Positions 45,132 to 53,922 of a stretch of DNA of 54,619 bases are shown here, in pieces. Every line of letters starts with the position of its first letter. The first letter of the stretch is position 1. The notes beneath the pieces were generated by a model. The model worked only from the letters and a program-made list of their open reading frames with translations, was not told the origin of the DNA and searched no databases. This stretch comes from Erythrobacter sp. Its GTDB lineage: Bacteria > Pseudomonadota > Alphaproteobacteria > Sphingomonadales > Sphingomonadaceae. The position numbers and the translations under genes were made by a program. The stretch spans positions 1 through 54,619 of the forward strand of contig JASJDE010000003.1 in assembly GCA_030065195.1 (NCBI GenBank), read 5' to 3'.

Positions 45132-46799
45132 ATGATGTATCGCGCCGCTCTTCCCACGCTGCTCCTCCTTGGCACTTCGACCGCGCAGCCCGCCGGCGCA
45201 CAGCCTCTGTCCACGGATGAAGTGCAACGCGTCGAAACGGTGTTGGCCGAAACGGGGGCGGAGGATGCGCCAGGCGTTGCAGTCGGCATTGTCCGCGGCG
45301 GCGAAGTGGTGCTGGAACGCTATGTCGGCCTCGCCGACCTGTCGCATTCGATACCTCTCGGTCCCGAGACCCGTGTCAACATCGCTTCCAACGCGAAGCA
45401 GTTCGTTGCGTTGATGGTGCTCGATCTTGCCGAACGGGGCGAGGTCGATCTCGACGCCGATTTCCGCACCTATCTGCCCGATGCAATGCCTGGAATCGGA
45501 GAGGCAATCACCGTCAAGAACCTGCTGACGCACACCAGCGGCATTCGCGACGTTTACGACCTGTGGGCGCTGACCGGGATCACCTGGTACAACAATCGGC
45601 TGCGCAATCGCGAGGCGATGGAGCTTCTGAACCGCCAGACGGCACTCAATTTCGCGCCGGGTGACGAGTATCTTTACAGCAATTCCAATTACATCCTGCT
45701 CGCCGAAATGATTGCCGAGGTCACCGACGAACGCTTTGACGAATATGCGCGTGAATTTTTCGCGCGGCTTGGCATGGAGTCGACCGGATGGAAGCGGACC
45801 AACGGATCAATCGTACCCGATCTCGCGCGGGCCTATGGCAATTGGAATGGCTGGCGCGAGGATCCTGCGATCGCGAACCTGTTTGGCGACGGGTTTCTCT
45901 ACACGACGCTGCCGGATCGGCTGGAGTGGGAAAGGCAGCTGCAGGGTTCGCCATCGCCGCTTGCCCGTGCCCTGATCGGGCGCAGTCAGCAACGCCCCGA
46001 CGAGACGCTGCCCGGCGATTATGGATTCGGTCTCGAAATTGGCGAGTATCGCGGCCTGCCCGAAGTATCGCATGTCGGCAGCACAGGCGGCTACAACGCC
46101 CATTTACGGCGGTTTCCCGATCAGAACCTCGCCGTCGTCGTTATGGGCAACACGACCGAGATCGGCGTGGTTGCTCTGGGCCGGGCCTTGTCGGACGCGC
46201 TGCTCGAAGATGTCTACCCTTCCGCTTCGGCCTATCCGACTGAGCCGGAAACATTGCTTGCCCGTCCGGCCAATTCCGATGTCACGGGTCGGTTCGTCAC
46301 TGCATCAGGGTCAATCATCCGCATCGTCGAGCGTGAAGGAGAACTGTTCCGCGAGCTCGATGGCAGGGATCCGGCGCGACTGGTGCATGAACGCGGCAAC
46401 CTGTTCGAGTATGAAACCGTGCCGGGACTGAAGATCGCATTCGACCGCACCGAAGCGGGCGAGCGCCGGTTCCGGATCTATTATCCGGGCCAACCGGTGT
46501 CTTCCGGCCTGCCGTTGCCGCCGCCTCCCGAAGACCCGGGAGAGAAACGTGCGATCGAAGGTCGCTACATCAACGCCGAAACCGACACCGAAATCGTGAT
46601 TGCGTTCAAGGATGGCGACGCGTTTGCGATGACCAAGAATGGCCGCGAGCGCGAAGCGGCGATGATTAGCCCCAACCTGCTCGCCTGGAACAATTACCGC
46701 TTCCGTTTCCAGCGCAGCGAAGACGGCGCCGTAGAGGCACTGCTGGTCGACAACAATCGTATCCGCAGCGTCCGGTTCGATCCCGTCGATGCTCGATAG
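45132..46799 (+). CDS. Serine hydrolase (class C beta-lactamase family) with C-terminal beta domain
   Basis: A 555-residue periplasmic hydrolase with a signal peptide (first 23 residues, ending PAGA). Motif 1 is IASNAKQFVAL (SxxK), then NLLTHTSGIRDVYD, motif 2 YLYSNSNYILLAEM (YSN) and motif 3 VSHVGSTGGYNAH. From about residue 370 a beta-rich C-terminal domain follows, including SGLPLPPPPEDPG and a second module, as in the lipase/esterase-type EstB relatives. AAGGAG lies eight bases before the ATG at 45132 (45135 is an equal alternative). The stop overlaps the nth start by 11 bases. Confidence 0.9.
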   Translation: MMYRAALPTLLLLGTSTAQPAGAQPLSTDEVQRVETVLAETGAEDAPGVAVGIVRGGEVVLERYVGLADLSHSIPLGPETRVNIASNAKQFVALMVLDLAERGEVDLDADFRTYLPDAMPGIGEAITVKNLLTHTSGIRDVYDLWALTGITWYNNRLRNREAMELLNRQTALNFAPGDEYLYSNSNYILLAEMIAEVTDERFDEYAREFFARLGMESTGWKRTNGSIVPDLARAYGNWNGWREDPAIANLFGDGFLYTTLPDRLEWERQLQGSPSPLARALIGRSQQRPDETLPGDYGFGLEIGEYRGLPEVSHVGSTGGYNAHLRRFPDQNLAVVVMGNTTEIGVVALGRALSDALLEDVYPSASAYPTEPETLLARPANSDVTGRFVTASGSIIRIVEREGELFRELDGRDPARLVHERGNLFEYETVPGLKIAFDRTEAGERRFRIYYPGQPVSSGLPLPPPPEDPGEKRAIEGRYINAETDTEIVIAFKDGDAFAMTKNGREREAAMISPNLLAWNNYRFRFQRSEDGAVEALLVDNNRIRSVRFDPVDAR

Positions 46800-47445
46800 T
46801 GCGCAAATCGAAGAGGTGTTTCGGCGCCTGTCCGAGGCGATGCCGGGGCGGACCAGTAATGCCAAAGGCCCAAAGGGTCAGCCCGACGCCTTCCGGTCGT
46901 GCGTTTCCTGCATGCTTTCGGCTCAGTCGCTCGATCGCAACACCGCTGCGGCGTCACGCGCTCTTTTCGAGCTGGCGAGAACGCCAGAAGAAATGATCGC
47001 GCTCGACGATGCAGTCATTGCCGAGGCGATCAAGCCGTGCGGCCTCTACAACAACAAGGCGAGGAACATCCGCAAATTCTGCACCGCCTTGCTCGAAGAC
47101 CACGGAGGAGTGGTACCCGACACGCGTGAAGGGCTGATGAGCTTGCCCGGGATCGGCCGTAAATGCGCCGACATCGTTTTGAGCTTCACGTTCGGCAAGG
47201 ACGTGATCGCGGTGGACACCCACGTCCACCGTGTCTGCAACCGGATAGGACTGACTGCGGCTCGCTCTGCCGAGAAGACGGCAGAGCAATTGGAAGCACA
47301 CTCCCCACGATGGGCGATGGCCGACGGGCATTTCTGGCTGATCCAGTTCGGCAAGCGTGTTTGCCGCTCGCGAATTCCCAAATGCGGGATCTGCGTCGTC
47401 AGCGACCTATGCGAGACGGGCCCGATCGGTAGCGAAAGCGAGTGA
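46789..47445 (+). CDS. nth: Endonuclease III
   Basis: A 218-residue bifunctional DNA glycosylase/AP lyase for oxidised pyrimidines. The helix-hairpin-helix LPGIGRKCADIVL holds the catalytic lysine, VIAVDTHVHRVCNRIGL holds the catalytic aspartate, and CRSRIPKCGICVVSDLC gives the iron-sulfur cluster with the same C-x6-C-x2-C-x5-C spacing. Length is normal. The ATG overlaps the serine hydrolase stop by 11 bases, so translation may be coupled. A second relative lies at 44.3 kb. Confidence 0.95.
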   Translation: MLDSAQIEEVFRRLSEAMPGRTSNAKGPKGQPDAFRSCVSCMLSAQSLDRNTAAASRALFELARTPEEMIALDDAVIAEAIKPCGLYNNKARNIRKFCTALLEDHGGVVPDTREGLMSLPGIGRKCADIVLSFTFGKDVIAVDTHVHRVCNRIGLTAARSAEKTAEQLEAHSPRWAMADGHFWLIQFGKRVCRSRIPKCGICVVSDLCETGPIGSESE

Positions 47446-47528
47446 CGCTACGACATACTGGACCCTGCCACAGGGCTTGAAAATGCGTGCTTGCGCGCCC
47501 GTCGATTCTCCGCTTGTTTCGTCCGATT

Positions 47529-48662
47529 ATGAGTACCCGGTCTCTTCCCATAGCCTTCGCGCGCATCGGTTTGGCTGCGATGCTGGCTTTGGCGGGCACG
47601 CCCACGCTTGCGGATGAGACGACCGTGACGCCCATCGACGACGTTTTCGAACGCGGATGCGGCGACGACAACGGAACGGATCGTTGCGATGCAGAAATCC
47701 AGCGGATCATGCGTGAGCTTTACGAGTGGGAGCCCGCCGAGGCGCTGTTGGAGCAGGGCGTCCAGTTTCGCCGGTTCATGATGGTGGATGGCTATGGCCG
47801 CGATGTGCTCGGCCTGACGTTCGAGCGGCGTCCGGGATCCTCTCCCACTGTTATCGTCGATGTGCCCAAGGACGAACGAGGGGAAGGCAATTTCGTTCGA
47901 AATGTGCCGGCATCGCTGACTGCCGTTGTGGGCCTGGAGCAGTGGAATCGCGCGCTCGATACCACTCTGTTTGTCGACCAACAATTGGCGCGCGAACAGG
48001 CTTCCGACGAAGATGAGAAGGGCGATTCGATCACTATCTGCCTGCATGGCTGGTTCACCGTCATCGAAGCGGGCGATCCCGCCATTCGCGGTTCGAACTC
48101 CTCTGCCAAGGCCAAGCTCAGATCCGATGCCGAGGGTTCTTGCGCAAAGGGGCTGTCGATGCCGGCGGCATTCGAACTCGCGAATGTCGCTTATGGCGTC
48201 TTGCCGGAATGCCATCAGCTCGATGAGGCCGATTATCGCAACCGTATGACGCTGTTGGCCGAGTGCAAGCGGCTGGGCGGGGACCGACTGGCGGCGGCTC
48301 GAGCGGTGAAGACGGTCAGACGGTTCGAAGACGTCCTCTATCAATCCATCAGGAAGCAACAGGACCTCAGTCTGGCATCGTTCTTTTCCTACGATCGAAA
48401 GGAAATGGCGGCCGAACTCGAACGCCGGATGCGCGGCGCAACGGCGGATTTCGGCTCCCCTCACGCAACGGACGGTCTGCACGCGCATGTCATCGGGACG
48501 CTGAGTCCGGCCGATCAGCCGCCGGAAGAAGAGAACGCCTATCGATACGCAGACATCCGGCTCGATCTGCGCAATCGCGGGCGCAACTGGACGATCGAAT
48601 CCTACGAAATCTCGAACATAAAAACAGTCGCTTACGAAGTCGAGGATACGGAAGACGAATAG
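47529..48662 (+). CDS. Secreted protein of unknown function
   Basis: A 377-residue protein with a signal peptide (residues 1-28, IAFARIGLAAMLALAG, cleavage near LADE). The mature part has five or six cysteines (RGCGDDN, DRCDAEI, TICLHGW, GSCAKGL, PECHQL and LAECKR), implying disulfides in the periplasm, and a very acidic C-terminus (EVEDTEDE). No named family is recognised. The ATG at 47529 has no strong ribosome site, but earlier in-frame codons would disrupt the signal. It precedes the nitronate monooxygenase-type gene by 38 bases. Confidence 0.75.
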   Translation: MSTRSLPIAFARIGLAAMLALAGTPTLADETTVTPIDDVFERGCGDDNGTDRCDAEIQRIMRELYEWEPAEALLEQGVQFRRFMMVDGYGRDVLGLTFERRPGSSPTVIVDVPKDERGEGNFVRNVPASLTAVVGLEQWNRALDTTLFVDQQLAREQASDEDEKGDSITICLHGWFTVIEAGDPAIRGSNSSAKAKLRSDAEGSCAKGLSMPAAFELANVAYGVLPECHQLDEADYRNRMTLLAECKRLGGDRLAAARAVKTVRRFEDVLYQSIRKQQDLSLASFFSYDRKEMAAELERRMRGATADFGSPHATDGLHAHVIGTLSPADQPPEEENAYRYADIRLDLRNRGRNWTIESYEISNIKTVAYEVEDTEDE

Positions 48663-48700
48663 GCTGCTACGGCCTTGGGTACACACAGGGAGACAACCTC

Positions 48701-49687
48701 ATGAAGACCGCCATCACCGAAATGTTCGGCATCCAGCACCCGATTATCCAGGGGGGTATGCACTATGTCGGCTTCGCCGAAATGGCGGCGGCGGTTTCCA
48801 ATGCCGGTGGCCTCGGCATCATCACGGGGCTGACGCAGGGCACGCCGGAGAAGCTCGCCAACGAGATCGCGCGCTGCAAGGATATGACGGACAAGCCGTT
48901 CGGCGTGAACCTGACGATCCTGCCGACGCTCACTCCGCCGGACTATCCCGGGCTGCTCAAGGCGGTGATCGATGGCGGTGTGAAGGTGGTCGAGACCGCC
49001 GGGCGCAACCCGTCAGAATTGCTCCCGCCGCTCAAGGATGCCGGGATCAAGGTGATCCACAAATGCACCAGCGTGCGGCACTCCTTGAAGGCGCAGGAGA
49101 TCGGTTGCGATGCCGTGAGTGTCGACGGATTCGAATGCGGCGGCCATCCGGGCGAGGACGACATTCCGAACTTCATCCTGCTGCCGCGTGCCGCCGATGA
49201 ACTCGACATTCCGTTCGTGTCGTCGGGCGGCATGGCCGATGGACGCAGTCTCGTCGCCAGTCTCGCGATGGGCGCTCAGGGGATGAACATGGGCACCCGC
49301 TTCATCGCGACCAAGGAGGCTCCCGTTCACGAGAACGTGAAACGCGCTATCGTCGAAGCCAGCGAGCTCGATACCCGCCTTGTCATGCGCCCGCTGCGCA
49401 ACACCGAGCGTGTGCTGAAAAACGACGCGGTTGAACGCCTGCTCGAAAAGGAAAAGGAGCTTGGCGATGCGATCACGATCCAGGATATCCTGCCCGAAGT
49501 CGCCGGGGTCTATCCCTCGATCATGATGGAGGGCGATATGGACAAGGGGGCATGGAGTTGCGGGATGGTTGCCGGACTCATCAACGATGTCCCGACCTGC
49601 CAGGAACTGATCGACGGGATCATGGAAGAAGCGGAGGCCATTCTCGCGCGGATGAACGATATGGCGCGCGCAACCGTGGCTGCGTAG
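48701..49687 (+). CDS. Nitronate monooxygenase/2-nitropropane dioxygenase family flavoenzyme
   Basis: A 328-residue FMN TIM-barrel protein. Marks: HPIIQGGMHYVGFAEMAAAV at the N-terminus, NAGGLGIITGL, PFGVNLTILP, HKCTSVRHSLKAQEIG, then GGHPGEDD, VSSGGMADGRSLVASLAMGA and GTRFIATKEAP (FMN phosphate loop). The family oxidises alkyl nitronates, though many members have other or unknown flavin-dependent reactions. ATG 48701 has GGGAG eight bases upstream; the longer open frame before it overlaps the previous gene. No partner gene is evident. Confidence 0.92.
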   Translation: MKTAITEMFGIQHPIIQGGMHYVGFAEMAAAVSNAGGLGIITGLTQGTPEKLANEIARCKDMTDKPFGVNLTILPTLTPPDYPGLLKAVIDGGVKVVETAGRNPSELLPPLKDAGIKVIHKCTSVRHSLKAQEIGCDAVSVDGFECGGHPGEDDIPNFILLPRAADELDIPFVSSGGMADGRSLVASLAMGAQGMNMGTRFIATKEAPVHENVKRAIVEASELDTRLVMRPLRNTERVLKNDAVERLLEKEKELGDAITIQDILPEVAGVYPSIMMEGDMDKGAWSCGMVAGLINDVPTCQELIDGIMEEAEAILARMNDMARATVAA

Positions 49688-49940
49688 TGGTCCGGAGCTG
49701 CCACGGCGTCAGAGCCTCGTGATTACAAAGGGTTAACGGACGGATACGTAGTCGTTCGAATTCCGGGTTCGCGGCTTTCCGGCTATCTTTGCAAACGAAT
49801 TGCAAGGCTTCCTGATTGAACCTTTGGGGGTTCTGGTTCGATTGGACGATGGAGAACCGGCTTTTCGTCGGAGCGGGGTCTGTATCTGGACATCCGTCGA
49901 GCGCACCTGGGCTGCGTTCCGGCGGCGACGGGAGCTGCTT

Positions 49941-50654
49941 GTGGAGCAAATTGTACCCCTCAAAATCTGGGCCCTTCTGGTGGCGGCCCCCTGTGCCATC
50001 AGCTGGTATCTGGGGGAAATGTATGGCGCAGCCCGCATTCGGAGGCTGATGGAAGGATCCGATCCGCCGGAGCGGGGGCCAGCCGACGGATCGACATCGC
50101 TCGATACCGGTGCGAGGGCGAGCCGCACAATGGTCTTCGGCCCACCGGGCGACGCATCGTCCGCTGCCACGGACTCCGGGAACGGATTGCGAACTGCCTT
50201 GAGCGCAAAGCCGGGCAGGATCTCGGCGCATCCCGGCGATCGATCGCCCGGCCATGTAGAGCATGTGGGCGCGCGGTCTTCGGTGCGCGACGTGGAAACG
50301 ATCCATTCCCGCCGTCGACGCGAGACATTCGACGACATGCCATCGGTCGCAGAACTGCATGCGCAGGCTCTGTTCATTCGCGAAAGCGGAAAGGTCTGGA
50401 ACGATCCCGACCTGCAAGACAATCTGCGCGAGACCGATCCGATCTCGGCGCGCGTGCTGCAACGCTATATCGGCTCGATCAACGAACTGGCCCGCTCCAA
50501 TGCGAGGATCGACAGCGAAAGCGAGGCTCCGGTCCGCCGCGAGAGCGACGAAATCGCGAGCAGCATTTCAAAGCTCTCGGATGCGGCCCCTATCGAAACG
50601 GGGCCAGATTATGCGGATTTTCGGGCACCGCGCCCGACAACACGAACCGAATGA
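49941..50654 (+). CDS. Membrane-anchored hypothetical protein
   Basis: A 237-residue protein. A GTG start at 49941 follows GGGAG by six bases and is directly followed by a single membrane segment (PLKIWALLVAAPCAISWYLG). The rest is hydrophilic: a low-complexity central part (Gly, Ser, Pro-rich, residues 40-120), then a helical C-terminal region (SVAELHAQALFIRESGKVWN, SARVLQRYIGSINELARS). The open frame extends back to TTG 49800, without ribosome site. No family is recognised. It is followed by a clear terminator. The preceding 253 bases contain no gene I can support. Confidence 0.6.
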   Translation: MEQIVPLKIWALLVAAPCAISWYLGEMYGAARIRRLMEGSDPPERGPADGSTSLDTGARASRTMVFGPPGDASSAATDSGNGLRTALSAKPGRISAHPGDRSPGHVEHVGARSSVRDVETIHSRRRRETFDDMPSVAELHAQALFIRESGKVWNDPDLQDNLRETDPISARVLQRYIGSINELARSNARIDSESEAPVRRESDEIASSISKLSDAAPIETGPDYADFRAPRPTTRTE

Positions 50655-50661
50655 CACGGTC

Positions 50662-50717
50662 CGGAACGGGGGGCTTCGACTGCCTGGCTTTCGAAGCGCC
50701 CCCTTTTCGGCGTTCCG
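50662..50717 (+). terminator. Intrinsic terminator after the membrane-anchored hypothetical gene
   Basis: ggggggcttcga (50668-50679) pairs with tcgaagcgccccc (50691-50703), with a one-base bulge, and is followed by TTTT. An outer stem cggaacg/cgttccg (50662-50668 and 50711-50717) extends it. The gene on the opposite strand ends two bases later. Confidence 0.75.
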
Positions 50718-50718
50718 A

Positions 50719-51186
50719 TCAGCTCTCGGCCTTGTCGCTGTTTTCGACCCTGGTGTACGGAACGAAGTCTTCAAAGAAGACGGCGCCGGTGAAGAATCCG
50801 GCCACGCGGTTCGCGGTTGTCACGACATCGAGCCGACACAATTGGCTCGCGTTGAAGCGGCGTGAAATCAGGATGTCGTCACGATCGATGTCGTCGGGAT
50901 TGCGGGTGCGCTGGACGTAGATCGTCCTGCCGCTTCCGTACACATAGGCGGTCTTGTCGATGACGCGCAGACGCTCGTTGAGACGGGTGCGGATGCAGCG
51001 TTGCGGTTCTCCCGCCACGCGATTTTCGAGCATTTCGGCGAGGCGCTTTTCGCCCTTGGTCATCTCTTCAGCCTCGACCTTCTCTTCCTCGGCGAAAGCG
51101 GGCTGGGCGGCCGTCAGTGCGAGGCCGAAGGCCGCACTGCCGATGGCGAAGGCGCCAAGGCGGTTTGAACTGGGTATACGAAGCAT
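50719..51186 (-). CDS. Secreted hypothetical protein
   Basis: A 155-residue protein. ATG 51184-51186 has GAGGAG eight bases upstream and begins a signal peptide (residues 1-31, ending PAFA). The mature part starts with an acidic stretch (EEEKVEAEEMTKGEKR), then MLENRVAGEPQRCIRTRLNE with one cysteine, a beta-rich segment AYVYGSGRTIYVQRTRNPDD and a second cysteine in NASQLCRLD. The pattern recurs in sphingomonad periplasmic proteins but no function is known. A hairpin lies just before its ribosome site. It follows a DUF4402 gene on the same strand. Confidence 0.75.
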   Translation of the reverse strand: MLRIPSSNRLGAFAIGSAAFGLALTAAQPAFAEEEKVEAEEMTKGEKRLAEMLENRVAGEPQRCIRTRLNERLRVIDKTAYVYGSGRTIYVQRTRNPDDIDRDDILISRRFNASQLCRLDVVTTANRVAGFFTGAVFFEDFVPYTRVENSDKAES

Positions 51187-51201
51187 CGGATGTCTCCTCA
51201 G

Positions 51202-51236
51202 GTTCAGGGTTGCAAGACTACGTCTTGTGCCTGAAC
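51202..51236 (-). other. Leader hairpin between DUF4402 gene and the next gene
   Basis: gttcagg (51202-51208) pairs with cctgaac (51230-51236) and gcaagac (51212-51218) with gtcttg (51222-51227), giving a nearly continuous stem with a three-base loop. It sits three bases upstream of the GAGGAG ribosome site of the 155-residue gene, so it could protect or stall mRNA or act as an RNase-resistant end. Confidence 0.5.
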
Positions 51237-51288
51237 GTGCCATGAGCACCGTTGGTTCAATTTTTGATAGGCTTCTGTCTGCGGAAGC

Positions 51289-51834
51289 TCACTCGTATTC
51301 GAGGGTAACCGCAAATTCCCCGCTATAGACACCGGGAACCTGGTTGGCCCCGACTTGCAGGCGACCCGCAATGGTGAAGCTGAAGAAGCCATCCGGGTTG
51401 GCGATGCGAAAGCGGCGGGGATTGGTGGTGATGATGATCGGCGGGCGACTGCCGATGGTCACTCTATCCAACAGCATCGTTTCGGTGCCGCCATCGCGGG
51501 TGAGCAGGTAGGTGTTGGCGTCGATATTGATCAGCACGCGCTGGTTGAACTGGCCGAAACCCCAGAAACGGGCGGGAATCTGGGTGCCATCGACTTGCAC
51601 CACGCCACCGGTGGTCGTCACCGCGCCGGTCGAATCCATCGTTACCGTGCCGGCGGTGTTGGTCGGGATGATCTGCCCGAAGTCGAGATCGGTCTGCTTG
51701 ACGAAGCTCAGCGGCGTTACGAGGAACGCCTGGGCATCGGCGCTGTCGGCATCCTGCGCCGCCGCACCCAATGGTACGCTCGCGAGGACAAATACCGTCC
51801 AAATGGAGATCAATTTCCGAAGAATGCGATTCAT
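51289..51834 (-). CDS. DUF4402 domain-containing secreted protein
   Basis: A 181-residue protein with a signal peptide (residues 1-27, ending AAAQ). The DUF4402 domain begins FLVTPLSFVKQTDLDFGQII and continues with beta strands to VPGVYSGEFAVTLEYE, the closing strand typical of the family. The fold resembles pilin-like beta sandwiches and members are surface or periplasmic proteins of unknown role. A second DUF4402 gene lies 400 bases upstream on the same strand, with a zinc-finger gene between them. Confidence 0.9.
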   Translation of the reverse strand: MNRILRKLISIWTVFVLASVPLGAAAQDADSADAQAFLVTPLSFVKQTDLDFGQIIPTNTAGTVTMDSTGAVTTTGGVVQVDGTQIPARFWGFGQFNQRVLINIDANTYLLTRDGGTETMLLDRVTIGSRPPIIITTNPRRFRIANPDGFFSFTIAGRLQVGANQVPGVYSGEFAVTLEYE

Positions 51835-51932
51835 TACTTTGCTCTGGCAACCCGTTCAGTGAGGTCACTAGGTCAAAGGCGTTAATTTTGCTTTGAGATG
51901 AAGGTTAATTTCGCCTTATCGCGGCGCTTTCC

Positions 51933-52193
51933 TCAACGGTATCCGGGGTCCGATCCTTCGGAGATATCGGGCAGATTTGCGTGGTCCGCTCCATCGGCCG
52001 GCCCGCCCTTGAGGACGAAGCGTCGATCGCAATAGCCGCAATCGACATAGCCGTGCTCGTCGATTTCGAGATAGATGCGCGGATGGCCCAGCGCAGCCGG
52101 ACGATAGCCCGCGCCGCCGCGAATGCTGCTGGCACCGTCGCAACTGACGCGCTTCGTTTCGACCGTGATCACTTCGGGTGGCGGGATGTTCAT
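51933..52193 (-). CDS. CHCC-type zinc-finger protein (NDUFS6-like)
   Basis: An 86-residue protein with a zf-CHCC domain: GHPRIYLEIDEHGYVDCGYCDRRFVL (one His and CGYC plus an earlier Cys near VSCDG). The domain resembles the zinc-binding end of complex I subunit NDUFS6. Bacterial stand-alone copies are common in alphaproteobacteria and their partner is not always known. It lies between two DUF4402 genes on the same strand, probably by chance of operon order. It overlaps neither. Confidence 0.88.
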   Translation of the reverse strand: MNIPPPEVITVETKRVSCDGASSIRGGAGYRPAALGHPRIYLEIDEHGYVDCGYCDRRFVLKGGPADGADHANLPDISEGSDPGYR

Positions 52194-52230
52194 GCAGGCA
52201 GCGGATAATCGCCTCGCCCGTGCATTTCAA

Positions 52231-52812
52231 TCACTGATAGTCAAGCCGGATCTCGAATGTTCCCGTATAAAGACCGGGCGCCTGGTTCGGGTTCACGTTG
52301 AGCGTTCCGCCGACCCGGAAAATGAATGTGCCGTCCAGCGTGTTGATGCGGAAACGTTCCCAGTTGGGGTTCGATCGCACGGGCCTCAGGCTTGGGGTTC
52401 CGTTGATGGTGATATCGGTCACCGTCATATCGGCACCGGGCCCGCTCAGCGTGATGGTGTTGCCGATCGGGCGCCGCACGCGGATGCGCTGGTTGAACTG
52501 GGCCGATCCACCGAAAACCGCAGGCTGGCACTCGTTGGTCTGGATCAGTCCGCCGGTGGCCGTGCATGTCGGAAGAGCCTCAGGCGTGAGGATGATCGTC
52601 CCGCCACTGGCGCCGATGATGTCGCCGAAATCGAGATCCGCCAATTTGGTTATGGTGAGCGGTTCGATCAGCGCCGCGCGCGAATCGAACGATCCGGAAT
52701 TCGACTGCGCGGCCACGCTCGCCGGAGCCAGCGCGAGCGCGGCGGCGACAGGGCCGAGAATGGCCGGACAACGCCGTTTGCAGGCGCGCAGGAATGAAGA
52801 GACGCTACTCAT
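52231..52812 (-). CDS. DUF4402 domain-containing secreted protein
   Basis: A 193-residue DUF4402 protein. ATG 52810-52812 (MSSVSSFLRACK) is taken; GTG 52821 is an equal alternative. The signal peptide ends at AAQ around residue 35 (PVAAALALAPASVAAQ). The domain runs from LTITKLADLDFGDIIG through AQFNQRIRVRRPIGNTITLS to APGLYTGTFEIRLDYQ. It is a paralogue of the protein at 51.3-51.8 kb, sharing the FNQR and closing strand patterns. It has two cysteines (ALPTCTATGG and TNECQPAV) lacking in the other copy, so a disulfide may be specific to it. Confidence 0.9.
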   Translation of the reverse strand: MSSVSSFLRACKRRCPAILGPVAAALALAPASVAAQSNSGSFDSRAALIEPLTITKLADLDFGDIIGASGGTIILTPEALPTCTATGGLIQTNECQPAVFGGSAQFNQRIRVRRPIGNTITLSGPGADMTVTDITINGTPSLRPVRSNPNWERFRINTLDGTFIFRVGGTLNVNPNQAPGLYTGTFEIRLDYQ

Positions 52813-52942
52813 CACTTTCACCCGTTAGAGGGAGAGGTGTGTCGGCATGACAACCAGATGTGGTTAACGGCGAGGTAGGATTGTCGTAGACTCGGCAGTC
52901 GGAGGCTGGACGTCGGCACTTGCGCGGTACGACGCCATCTCT

Positions 52943-53905
52943 ATGGCAGCGGGCATGGCCGATGCTCCTGCAATCCGGATCGACAATCTCGCGAAACGCT
53001 ATGCCCCGCCCAAAGGTGCGAAGGGCGAAGCGGCGGAAGGCAAGCTGGCGCTCGACGGGGTGAGTTTCGACGTGCCCGAAGGCTCCATCTTCGGGCTGCT
53101 CGGTCCCAACGGTGCGGGCAAGTCGACGCTCATCAATATCCTCGCAGGGCTCGTCAACAAGACTTCGGGCAGCGCCGAAATCTGGGGTTTCGACATCGAC
53201 CAGCATCGCCGCAATGCCAGCCGCGCGATCGGGATCGTCCCGCAGGAGATCGTCTTCGACCCGTTCTTCACGCCTTACGAGGTGCTTGAGAACCAAAGCG
53301 GCTTTTACGGCATTCCCGCGAAAGAGCGGCGCAGCGAAGAACTGCTCGCAGCCGTCCGGCTTGCCGACAAGCGCGACGCCTATGCGCGGACGCTGTCGGG
53401 GGGGATGAAGCGTCGCCTGCTGGTCGCCAAGGCCATGGTCCATTCGCCGCCCATCCTGGTGCTCGACGAGCCCACAGCCGGTGTCGATGTCGAACTTCGT
53501 CGCCAGCTTTGGGAGCTTGTGACCGAAATGAACCGCGAAGGCGTGACCGTGGTTCTCACGACGCACTACCTCGAAGAGGCGGAGGAATTGTGCGACCGTA
53601 TCGCGATCATCAATCACGGGAAGTTGATCGCCAACAAGCCGACGCGCGACCTGGTGGAAATGGCGCGCGAGAAGATTGTTGCGGTTACCGTCGCGGGCGG
53701 CCTTGCTTCAGCGCCACAGCATGCGGCGTTCTCCAAAGTCGAATTGACGGGCGAACGCGGAGTCGAGGTTACCTACGACAAGGATACGATGAATGCGGGC
53801 CAGGTGCTCGCCATCCTGCAGGAACAGGGACTGACAGTGGAAGACGTTACGACGCGTGAAGCCGACCTTGAGGATGTGTTCGTGCAGCTGACCGGGGCTG
53901 GTTGA
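52943..53905 (+). CDS. ABC transporter ATP-binding protein (YadG-like)
   Basis: A 320-residue ABC ATPase. Walker A is LLGPNGAGKSTLIN, Q-loop IVPQEIVFDPFF, signature LSGGMKRRLLVAKAM, Walker B LVLDEPTAGVD and switch His in VLTTHYLEEAEEL. The C-terminal 80 residues (VAVTVAGGLASAPQ to DLEDVFVQLTGAG) are the family regulatory tail. The pattern matches YadG-type exporters whose permease is YadH; no permease follows here, since the metallo-hydrolase gene starts 17 bases later. ATG 52943 or 52955 are both possible starts. Confidence 0.9.
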   Translation: MAAGMADAPAIRIDNLAKRYAPPKGAKGEAAEGKLALDGVSFDVPEGSIFGLLGPNGAGKSTLINILAGLVNKTSGSAEIWGFDIDQHRRNASRAIGIVPQEIVFDPFFTPYEVLENQSGFYGIPAKERRSEELLAAVRLADKRDAYARTLSGGMKRRLLVAKAMVHSPPILVLDEPTAGVDVELRRQLWELVTEMNREGVTVVLTTHYLEEAEELCDRIAIINHGKLIANKPTRDLVEMAREKIVAVTVAGGLASAPQHAAFSKVELTGERGVEVTYDKDTMNAGQVLAILQEQGLTVEDVTTREADLEDVFVQLTGAG

Positions 53906-53922
53906 AGCGGGAGAGCAAGTCG

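Noticed and set aside
47448..48686. 412-residue minus-strand frame over the secreted-protein gene
   Set aside because: Shadow frame; the plus strand has a signal peptide and cysteine pattern.
49733..50422. 229-residue minus-strand frame opposite the membrane-anchored protein
   Set aside because: Ser/Arg/Pro-rich shadow without a start signal; the plus frame has a ribosome site, a membrane helix and a terminator.
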